Source: Nocardiopsis sinuspersici (GTDB lineage Bacteria > Actinomycetota > Actinomycetes > Streptosporangiales > Streptosporangiaceae). Taken from it: a stretch of 64,000 bases of DNA. The translations under genes and the position numbers were made by a program. The stretch lies in assembly GCA_008638415.1 (NCBI GenBank), contig VWVT01000001.1:496001-560000 (forward strand), written 5' to 3'. The notes below the pieces were generated by a model. It did no database searches. It was not told where the DNA came from and worked only from the letters and a program-made list of their open reading frames with translations. Position 1 is the stretch's first letter; every line of letters begins with the position of its first letter. Below are positions 54,099 to 60,556 of the stretch, piece after piece.

Positions 54099-55288
54099 TC
54101 GTCCTCTCCCGAGGGAACGGTCCGGAACACGAGTTCCTCACGGACCACCTTGAGTCGAGCCTCCAGCTCGTCCGAGGTATCGGCCCTGACGATCACGACC
54201 CCGACGCGGTCCATGGACGAACGTAGCGGGTTGACGCTGCTTCCGGGCTCGACGTCGATCTCCACCTTCACGACACCCTCGTGGGAGGCGACCCTGTCAG
54301 CTCCCACGATCTCGACCACCGTGCCCGGATCGGGGGTGGGGAACCACACGGCGGCAGCGCCGTGTGAGGGCTGGATCCGGTGAGGGCGCTCGCCGCAGGC
54401 GACGGCGACGACCGCGTCATAGAGATCGACGCTGAGAGCGGCTTCCACACCGTCGAGGATGTAGTCCCCGGGGGTACGTACCGCGACCTCCATGATGCGC
54501 GGCCCCCCGGGTCCGTCCCGGTACTCCAGGTGGAGGATGCCGCTTCCCATCCCCAGCGCTTGTACGACCCCCCGCAGCAGCTCGTCGGCGTCCTGTTCGG
54601 CGGGGATCCTGTGTTCGGTCTCCACGAAGAACGGCGGCGCACCCGTGGTCTTCGCGGTGACGCTGGAGAATACGACGGAGCCCCGATCGGTCACCGCCTC
54701 GACGCTGTACTCGGGGTGATCCAGGTACTCCTCGATGAGCATCGGATCTTCCGTGGCACGCTCTTCGAACCAGGCGCGAAGCTCTGACTCGTCGTGGACG
54801 ATCCGGACTCCGAGGCTGCCAGATCCGGAAATGGGTTTGGCCACCACGGGCCAGGAGGTGCCCACCCAGGCGAGCGCCGACTCCACACCTCGGGCGACAT
54901 GGAACGCGGGCTGAGAAAGCCCATGCCGCTGGAACAGCTCGCGCTGGGCGACCTTGTTCCGCGAGGTCAGGGCGGCTCGGACACCGGGACCGGGGAGCCC
55001 GAGCTCCTCGGCGAGCATCGCAGCCGCCAGTACGTGGGGTTCGGAGAAGGGGATCACACCCGCGACCGGGCCGTCCGCCAAGGCGTCAGAGGCTCCGGAG
55101 AGCCAGGCCTCGTGGTCGCGCCCGGAAACAGGGTAGGTGCGGTCCAAACGCCCCAGGGCCTCCTTGGTCTCAGGCCATGTGAAGGCCTCAGGGGAGTCGA
55201 GAACTGCGACCTGCAGGCCCCGGCCATGGGCCCTTTGCAGATAGGGACGTCCCATCCACCCGCAGCCGACCATGAGAATTCTACGCAA
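54095..55288 (-). CDS. ATP-grasp ligase 3, first gene of the operon
   Basis: 397 aa. Starts RRILMVGCGWMGRPYL, a Rossmann-like pre-domain. ATP loop VVAKPISGSGSLGV (148-161), LIEEYLDHPEYSVEAV, and metal site HLEYRD (253-258) with EVAVRTPGDY (267-276). TTG 55286-55288 was chosen because GGAGG lies 6 nt upstream and the Rossmann strand begins there; ATG 55273 would cut that strand, and the longer open frame has no ribosome site. Its upstream region holds an inverted repeat and a divergent tiny ORF. Confidence 0.85.
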   Translation of the reverse strand: MRRILMVGCGWMGRPYLQRAHGRGLQVAVLDSPEAFTWPETKEALGRLDRTYPVSGRDHEAWLSGASDALADGPVAGVIPFSEPHVLAAAMLAEELGLPGPGVRAALTSRNKVAQRELFQRHGLSQPAFHVARGVESALAWVGTSWPVVAKPISGSGSLGVRIVHDESELRAWFEERATEDPMLIEEYLDHPEYSVEAVTDRGSVVFSSVTAKTTGAPPFFVETEHRIPAEQDADELLRGVVQALGMGSGILHLEYRDGPGGPRIMEVAVRTPGDYILDGVEAALSVDLYDAVVAVACGERPHRIQPSHGAAAVWFPTPDPGTVVEIVGADRVASHEGVVKVEIDVEPGSSVNPLRSSMDRVGVVIVRADTSDELEARLKVVREELVFRTVPSGEDE

Positions 55289-55337
55289 GAAACGCCTCCA
55301 CGCCGATAGAAAATTCGGGGGTGCTGTGATCGGCCCT

Positions 55338-55360
55338 GATACTGCCCGAAGCGCAATATC
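55338..55360. promoter_or_regulatory. Candidate operator between the operon and the tiny ORF
   Basis: GATACTGC (55338-55345) and GCAATATC (55353-55360), inverted repeat with one mismatch and a 7-nt spacer. Lies 50 bp upstream of the operon start and directly before the ribosome site of the 28-codon ORF. No regulator gene is seen on the island. Confidence 0.45.
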
Positions 55361-55370
55361 GGAGGCAAAC

Positions 55371-55457
55371 ATGAACCAACAGGAGTATTTATGTGCATTG
55401 ACTTCCATCAATGGATCTGCTAGAGGAAGTTTTCCACCCGTGTTCTTAATTCGCTGA
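55371..55457 (+). CDS. 28-residue ORF divergent from the ligase operon
   Basis: Begins MNQQEYLCALTSING and ends SFPPVFLIR. GGAGG (55361-55365) sits 5 nt before ATG, an ideal ribosome site. It has two TTA codons plus AGA, AAT-type codons, unlike the GC-rich neighbours. Possible readings: a precursor or scaffold peptide (one Cys at residue 8) for the ATP-grasp/radical SAM enzymes, a regulatory leader peptide, or chance. No homologue is known to me. Confidence 0.4.
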   Translation: MNQQEYLCALTSINGSARGSFPPVFLIR

Positions 55458-55573
55458 GCAGGGAGAACGCTCGCTCCCGTGGTGTGCCATCAAGGAGTGA
55501 ATCGGTGGCCCAAAAGATCAATCCACCCAGAAGCAGAAAAGAACTGCCTTCCGATCTTCTCGGTGGGGCCTTC

Positions 55574-55597
55574 AAAACCTGGCCGCATACGGCCAGG
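55574..55597 (-). terminator. Terminator reading leftwards into the island operon side
   Basis: Perfect 8-bp stem CCTGGCCG/CGGCCAGG (55578-55585 with 55590-55597). On the minus strand it is followed by TTTT (55574-55577). It would stop transcription coming from the chromosome on the right before the operon. A 22-nt imperfect repeat of CATACGGCCAGG follows on the plus side. Confidence 0.6.
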
Positions 55598-55662
55598 TTC
55601 CTGTCCACATACGGCCATGCTCCTGTTCAGTTCAGGAGGCCTCTCATAATTCCTGAAGCATC

Positions 55663-55827
55663 TACCGGAACGGCACCTTCACCCTCGCGTGGGGCCTGTA
55701 CGAGGCGACCGAGAACTTCGCGCGCATCGAGGTCGCCGCCCGCACCGCTCTGTTCCAGTCCCTGTTGCTGGGCGGCATCGATCACGTCGTGCCCGATCCC
55801 CTGTTCCCCCGGACCGCAACAGGGTGA
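55663..55827 (+). pseudogene. C-terminal gene fragment at the right end of the island
   Basis: 54 in-frame codons with strong GC third-position bias, beginning YRNGTFTLAWGLYEATENFA and ending DPLFPRTATG. There is a stop just upstream and no start codon. It reads like the true C-terminus of a lost gene. Family not recognised. It may once have been joined to the AT-richer open frame starting with GTG near 55505. Confidence 0.45.
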
Positions 55828-56018
55828 GCCAATGCGTGACGGGCGGAGACGATCGCAGCGATGACAGCGACTCCGCATGCCACGAGCCTGGCACGAACCT
55901 TCCGACACGAAGGGGTACAGGGCAACACGCCTTGGCGCACCAAGCTGCCCCTGACCATATGAAATGGCATTACGGGGCACCCAAAGAGATCGTCAGATCC
56001 TGCTCTATGGCCCTGTTG

Positions 56019-56071
56019 ATGCGGTTGGGGGCAACCCCCTCATGGGTTCAAATCCCATATCCTCCGCGCTC
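56019..56071 (+). repeat. Right attachment repeat (attR), tRNA-Ser 3' fragment
   Basis: Copy of the tRNA-Ser 3' half (from the anticodon-stem 3' strand through the acceptor end plus CGCTC). 5' of it the similarity to the tRNA decays (CTATGGC and CTGTTG remain). Defines the right end of the island. Confidence 0.85.
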
Positions 56072-56072
56072 C

Positions 56073-56105
56073 GAAGGGGTGTCACCGATCTGGTGGCGCC
56101 CCTTC
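56073..56105 (+). terminator. Hairpin after the right tRNA fragment
   Basis: 14-bp stem (56073-56086 with 56092-56105, two G-U pairs). Probably the original terminator of tRNA-Ser before the island inserted. Confidence 0.65.
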
Positions 56106-56196
56106 GTCATGTTCAGGACCGCCACCCCGGCCACGGTCCGCCAGAAGACACGGGCTCCGCGTCCACGGCCCGCATCGAGGGGCAACGGGCCTTGGC

Positions 56197-56397
56197 CTAG
56201 GCATCCGCGCGGGTGGAGACACGCCCCGGAGCGACCGCGGGGGTCCCGGCCAGCAGCGACACCGCGGCCAGCACCCAGAACCCGGCGTGCGCGCCGGCCG
56301 CGGCGGCCTCCTGTGCGACGTCGCCGCGGTCGAGGTGGGCGGTGACCACGACCGTGGAGATCGGGGCGACGATCGCCAGTCCGACACCGGCGCCGGA
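56197..56397 (-). pseudogene. MFS transporter C-terminal remnant
   Basis: About 66 codons ending in TAG (56197-56199). Contains GVGLAIVAPISTVVVTAH and AGAHAGFWVLAAVSLLAGT, the last membrane helices of an EmrB/QacA-type MFS transporter. No start and no upstream coding sequence; at 56397 it abuts the remnant of a regulator on the other strand. Confidence 0.65.
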
Positions 56398-56568
56398 CTC
56401 GTCGACCGCGCCCGCGTCGACGGCGACGGACGTGCCTTCCAGCTCCGCCTCACCCGCAAGGGCCGCCGCGTCTACTTCGCCGCATCAGCGACCCTCGTCG
56501 AAGTCTTCGAGCAGGTCACCCGCGAGAACACCCTGGTCACCCGGCTTCTCGCCACACGCACGGCCTGA
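56395..56568 (+). pseudogene. MarR-type regulator C-terminal remnant
   Basis: 57 codons beginning GLVDRARVDGDGRAFQLRLT, the wing of a MarR-like winged helix, then KGRRVYFAASATLVEVFEQV and a stop. The N-terminal half is missing. The pair with the MFS remnant looks like a divergent regulator-transporter unit whose middle was deleted. Confidence 0.65.
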
Positions 56569-56589
56569 CCCGGGCGACGGCCCGGCGGC

Positions 56590-57246
56590 CTAGCGTTCGG
56601 CGGCGAGGCCGCTGTCGTGGGCGATGATGGCGGCCTGCACGCGGTTGCGCACACCCAGGCGCACGTACACCGCGCTGACGTGGGTCTTGACGGTGTCCTC
56701 GGCCAGGTGCAGTTCACGGGCGATCTCGGCGTTGGACGCACCCGCTCCGAGCAGGGCCAGGACCTGGCGCTCGCGCGGGCTCAGTGCGGCGACGCGCTCG
56801 TGGTCGGGGCGGGTCCGCGCCTCGCGCCTCGCGCGAAAGCCCGTGATCACGCGGCGGGTGACCTTGGGGGACAGGAAGGCGCCGCCCTCGGCGACCGTGC
56901 GCACACCGGTGAGCAGTTCACGCGGGGTGGCCGCCTTCAGCAGGAAGCCGTTCGCTCCGCCGTCCAGGGCACGGGCCACGTAATCGTCAGTGCCGAAGGT
57001 GGTCAGCATCGCGACGGCGGTCGCAGGTGAGGCCCGGTGGACCAGTTCGATGGCGGTGAAGCCGTCGGCCCCGGGCATCTGGATGTCCAGGAGCGCCACG
57101 TCGGGGCGCTGGCGCCCGGCGAGGTCGGCGGCCTCGTGTCCGTCACCGGCCTCGGCGACGACGGTGATCCCGGGGTCCGAGGACAGGATGGTGCGGATGC
57201 CCACCCTGATGAGGGGCTCGTCGTCGGCCAGCAGCACGCGGATCAC
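56590..57246 (-). CDS. LuxR-family response regulator
   Basis: 218 aa. Receiver domain with acidic pocket DDE (8-10), phospho-acceptor Asp54 in LLDIQMPG, and Lys in FLLKAA. C-terminal LuxR helix-turn-helix LSPRERQVLALLGAGASNAEIARELHLAEDTVKTHVSAV. NarL/DesR type. GTG 57244-57246 overlaps the kinase stop (GTGA), so the two are translated together. Targets unknown; the neighbouring serine hydrolase gene is one candidate. Confidence 0.95.
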   Translation of the reverse strand: MIRVLLADDEPLIRVGIRTILSSDPGITVVAEAGDGHEAADLAGRQRPDVALLDIQMPGADGFTAIELVHRASPATAVAMLTTFGTDDYVARALDGGANGFLLKAATPRELLTGVRTVAEGGAFLSPKVTRRVITGFRARREARTRPDHERVAALSPRERQVLALLGAGASNAEIARELHLAEDTVKTHVSAVYVRLGVRNRVQAAIIAHDSGLAAER

Positions 57247-58700
57247 CGGCTCTCCTCCCGGTCGGCGCCCAGGACGAGCACGTCCTTGGACACGAGGACG
57301 CCGTCGTCGAAGCACAGGCGGTAGGCGTCCACCCGCGCACCCGGCCAGGCCATCCGCGAGCGGTAGTGCGAACAGGCCCAGGCGCCGGGGACGGGTGCTC
57401 CGGCCTCCGTCGGCGGGTCGAGCATCGTCTCGGCGGGGAGGACGGCCGCCGCGTCCGCCCGGGACTCCCCCACCTTCAGGGCGGCGAAGCCGTCCGGTGG
57501 CAGGACCGAGCGCGCGGAGGCGTGGACGTAGTACCCGCCCCAGAGCAGCGCCAGGAACAGGAGCAGGCAGAGCGGGACGGTGACGGCCGCCAGCAGCGCG
57601 CTCCGGGCACTGCTCCGGCTGGCCGTGCGCTGGCGCCCGGACTCCGAGGCCGGCCCCGAGGCCGGGGACGGGGCCGAAGCCGGGCCGGGGAGCGGGGCTT
57701 CTCCGGCCAGCGGCAGGCGGGCCCGTACGGTGAAGCCGCCGTCCGCCTCCGCCTCGGCCAGGAGGGAGCCGCCGGCGGTGCGCAGCCGCTCGCGCAGCCC
57801 GGACAGGCCGTGTCCGCCCGAGGCCAGGGCGGAGCCCTCCGCCTTCCGGGAGGCTCCGTTGGCCACCGTCAGGACGCTCTCACCCCCGGCACTCCGCAGT
57901 TCCAGGGTGACCGGCGCGCCGGGGGCGTGCTTGGCGGCGTTGGTCAGGGCCTCCCGCGCCACCGAGTACAGGACCTCCCGGGCCCGCGGGGAGAGGGTGT
58001 CCCACAGCTCCTCTCCACGGGAGTCCACGCCCATCCCCGACTCACGGACCCGCTCCACGAGGGATCGGAAGTCCTCCCGGGAGGGGTCGGTGGGCGGTTC
58101 ATCCGACTCCTCGCGCAGCAGCCCGATGATCTCCTGCAACCGCTCCACCGAGCTGATCGCGCCCGCGCCCAGTTCGGCGACGCCGCGCCGGTAGTCCTCC
58201 GCCTCCAGGTCCCGGTCCACCTCCAGGGCTCCCGCGCGCACGGCGATGAGGGTCAGCTCGTGCCCCAGGGAGTCGTGCATGCGCGCGGCGATCCGGGCGC
58301 GCTCACGCACGCGCTCGCGCTCGGCCGCCACCTCCTGTTCGCATTCGAGCAGCTCGGCGCGGCGCCAGCCGAGTCCGGCGGCCTCGGCACGCCGGCGCAG
58401 GTAGCGGCCCGCCAGCCACGGGGTCACCGCGCACAGCACCGCGAGGGCGCCGCCGGCCAGGGCCGGGGTCGGTCCCCGGTCGAGCATGAGGGCGAGGACC
58501 GGGTGCAGCAGGAGGACGGCGGCCACGGTGGGACAGGCCACCCGGGCCGGAACCGGGGAGCGCCCGAGCAGGTAGGACGCCACGGCCAGGCCCGCGGAGG
58601 CCTCCGGCAGCAGGCCGTCGACGCCGAAGGGGAGTACGGCGTTCAGACCGGCCAGGAGGACCAGAGCCGTCAGGAGGAGTCCGTCGAGGGCTGTTCTCAC
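57243..58700 (-). CDS. Sensor histidine kinase (NarL-type partner)
   Basis: 485 aa. Four to five N-terminal membrane helices (residues 5-100), dimerisation box ARIAARMHDSLGHELTLIAV with phospho-accepting His142, and ATPase motifs REALTNAAKHAPG and GHGLSGLRERL. Unusual: after the kinase core come an Ala/Pro/Ser linker, another membrane helix (LLAAVTVPLCLLLFLALLW) and an extracytoplasmic domain of about 90 aa with two Cys. GTG start; TAGCCT 7 nt upstream suggests a leaderless transcript. Confidence 0.93.
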   Translation of the reverse strand: MRTALDGLLLTALVLLAGLNAVLPFGVDGLLPEASAGLAVASYLLGRSPVPARVACPTVAAVLLLHPVLALMLDRGPTPALAGGALAVLCAVTPWLAGRYLRRRAEAAGLGWRRAELLECEQEVAAERERVRERARIAARMHDSLGHELTLIAVRAGALEVDRDLEAEDYRRGVAELGAGAISSVERLQEIIGLLREESDEPPTDPSREDFRSLVERVRESGMGVDSRGEELWDTLSPRAREVLYSVAREALTNAAKHAPGAPVTLELRSAGGESVLTVANGASRKAEGSALASGGHGLSGLRERLRTAGGSLLAEAEADGGFTVRARLPLAGEAPLPGPASAPSPASGPASESGRQRTASRSSARSALLAAVTVPLCLLLFLALLWGGYYVHASARSVLPPDGFAALKVGESRADAAAVLPAETMLDPPTEAGAPVPGAWACSHYRSRMAWPGARVDAYRLCFDDGVLVSKDVLVLGADREESR

Positions 58701-58887
58701 GGTGGCAAGGCTACAAAACGCGATGTCAGGCGGATATCACCCGAAAGTGCCGACCGGTAAGCGCCCACCGCCACGAAGGGGGCGCGCGGTCCGCCGGACC
58801 GGCCGCTCCCGGGGGATGTGTCCGCCTCGCCGCCGCGCCTAGCGTGCCTGTCGCCGCATCCGGGCGATCATCCCTTGGAGGACGACG

Positions 58888-60438
58888 ATGCACCACCCAC
58901 CCGACGCGCCGACGCGGCGGGGCGCCCTGGTCACCCGCTCCCCGGTCACCCGCTCACTGTTCGTCACCGCGCTGGCCGTCACCGTGCTCTGCCCCGCCCT
59001 GTCCCCGGTACCCGCCGCGGCGTCCGGTGTCTCCGTATCCGGGGAGCCGGTGAGCGCGGCGGAACTGGACCGGTTCGCCGCCGCGTACGTGGAGCGCAGG
59101 GGCCTGCCCGGAGCCGCCGTCGCGGTGACCCTGGACGGGGAGACCGTGCACACCGGCGGATACGGCGCCGACGGCGGGGGCGAGCCGCTGCGCGCGGACA
59201 CCCCGATGCGCATCGCCTCGCTGAGCAAGTCGATGACCGCGCTGGCCGTCATGCAACTGGTGGAGGGCGGCGACGTCGAACTGGACCGGCCGGTGTACGA
59301 CTACCTGCCCGGCTTCGGGATCGCCGACCCCCGAGGCGCACGCATCACCGTGCGCCAACTCCTGGGCCAGAGTTCGGGGATGTCGGACCAGGGCTTCTCC
59401 CCGGTCGACCGCCCACGGCGTCCCACCTCCCTGGACGAGGCGGTGGCGCAGATGGACGGGGCCGGGTTGTCCGCCGCCCCGGGTGAGGAGTGGGAGTACC
59501 ACAACCCCAACTACCATGTCGCGGCCCGCCTGGTGGAGGTGGTCGGCGGCCGGCCCTTCACCGAGTACATGGAGGAGCACGTCTTCGCCCCCGCCGGGAT
59601 GGACGACACCTCCTCCCCGGACCCGGCCACGGGTACCGTGCCGGACCCGGCGCGGGGCCACGTGCGCGCCTACGGCCTGAACATCCCCGCCCCCGAGCCC
59701 GAGCACTTCAGCACCGGGGCGGGCGGGGTGGTCTCCACCGCCGAGGACATGGCGCGCTGGGTGATCCTCCAGGGCGACGGCGGCCGCGCGCCGGACGGCA
59801 CGGAGCTCGTCTCGGCGGAGTCGGTCGAGCTGATGCACACCCCCTCGGCACCGAACGGACGCTACGGGCTGGGCTGGATGCGGCGCGGCCCGGAGGACGG
59901 CGCCGGAGCGGACCAGGTCTGGCACGGCGGCATGGTGTCCACCTACTCCTCCTACCAGGTACTGGTCCCCAGCACCGGCTACGGCTTCGTCGCGCTGTTC
60001 AACAGCGGGATCACCCTCACCGAGGAGGACACCTGGGGGCTGGTCGAGGGCCTCATCGCGCTGACCGAGGGCCGTGAGCCGCCGGTCGGGGACTCCGTGC
60101 TGTGGAAGGTCGACGCCGCCTTCGGCGCGCTCACCCTGCTCGCGCTGGTCCTGGGCACGCGCGGGGTGCTGCGGGCACGTGGATGGGCGTCCCGCCGCGC
60201 CGGTCGTCCCCGGTGGCGGGTCGGATCGACCTTCCTGCCCTACCTGGTCCCCCCGGCGGCGCTGCTCGGCGCCGACAGCGCGATCACCCTCGTCATGGGC
60301 GGCAGGGAGGGCACATGGCTCCAGCGCTTCTACGGCGTACCCGCCGAGCTGACCTTCCTCGCCGTCGCCGCCCTGGCCTGCCTGGCGGTGATCGCCGCCC
60401 GGACCGCCGCGGTGGTCCGGGCACGGCGATCGGCATGA
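58888..60438 (+). CDS. Membrane-anchored serine hydrolase (class C beta-lactamase family)
   Basis: 516 aa. Signal peptide in residues 20-45, then a penicillin-binding/esterase-type domain with Ser111-x-x-Lys114 (SLSK), Tyr204-His-Asn206 (YHN) and WHGG near residue 348 as the third motif. The last 120 residues contain three to four membrane helices. Such proteins act as D-amino peptidases or esterases on the outer face of the membrane. ATG with GGAGGACGACG upstream. Divergent from the two-component system, which may control it (inference). Confidence 0.88.
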   Translation: MHHPPDAPTRRGALVTRSPVTRSLFVTALAVTVLCPALSPVPAAASGVSVSGEPVSAAELDRFAAAYVERRGLPGAAVAVTLDGETVHTGGYGADGGGEPLRADTPMRIASLSKSMTALAVMQLVEGGDVELDRPVYDYLPGFGIADPRGARITVRQLLGQSSGMSDQGFSPVDRPRRPTSLDEAVAQMDGAGLSAAPGEEWEYHNPNYHVAARLVEVVGGRPFTEYMEEHVFAPAGMDDTSSPDPATGTVPDPARGHVRAYGLNIPAPEPEHFSTGAGGVVSTAEDMARWVILQGDGGRAPDGTELVSAESVELMHTPSAPNGRYGLGWMRRGPEDGAGADQVWHGGMVSTYSSYQVLVPSTGYGFVALFNSGITLTEEDTWGLVEGLIALTEGREPPVGDSVLWKVDAAFGALTLLALVLGTRGVLRARGWASRRAGRPRWRVGSTFLPYLVPPAALLGADSAITLVMGGREGTWLQRFYGVPAELTFLAVAALACLAVIAARTAAVVRARRSA

Positions 60439-60556
60439 GCCCCTCACCGAGGGCGGGCTCGGGTGGCCGCACCGGACCACGCACCGTTTGCACGCCTGCC
60501 TGCTGGGTAGCGGTGAGCACGTTCTCCGCGGCTCAGCTCTGAGAGGAGGGGTGTCG

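Larger units (their letters stand above)
41858..56071. mobile_element. Genomic island integrated at tRNA-Ser(GCT)
   Basis: About 14.2 kb between an intact tRNA and a repeated tRNA 3' fragment. It carries a decayed tyrosine recombinase next to the tRNA end and a biosynthesis-like operon as cargo. TTA codons are present in cargo genes. No relaxase, replication or transfer gene is visible, so the element looks immobilised. Confidence 0.8.

Noticed and set aside
55505..55864. GTG-started ORF with AAGGAG at the right end of the island
   Set aside because: Good ribosome site, but the product (VAQKINPPRSRKELPSDLL onward) turns into Arg/Pro-rich shadow sequence and the terminator hairpin lies inside it.
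56287..56568. Intact regulator gene
   Set aside because: Only the last 57 codons look like MarR. The upstream half of the frame is antisense to the MFS remnant.
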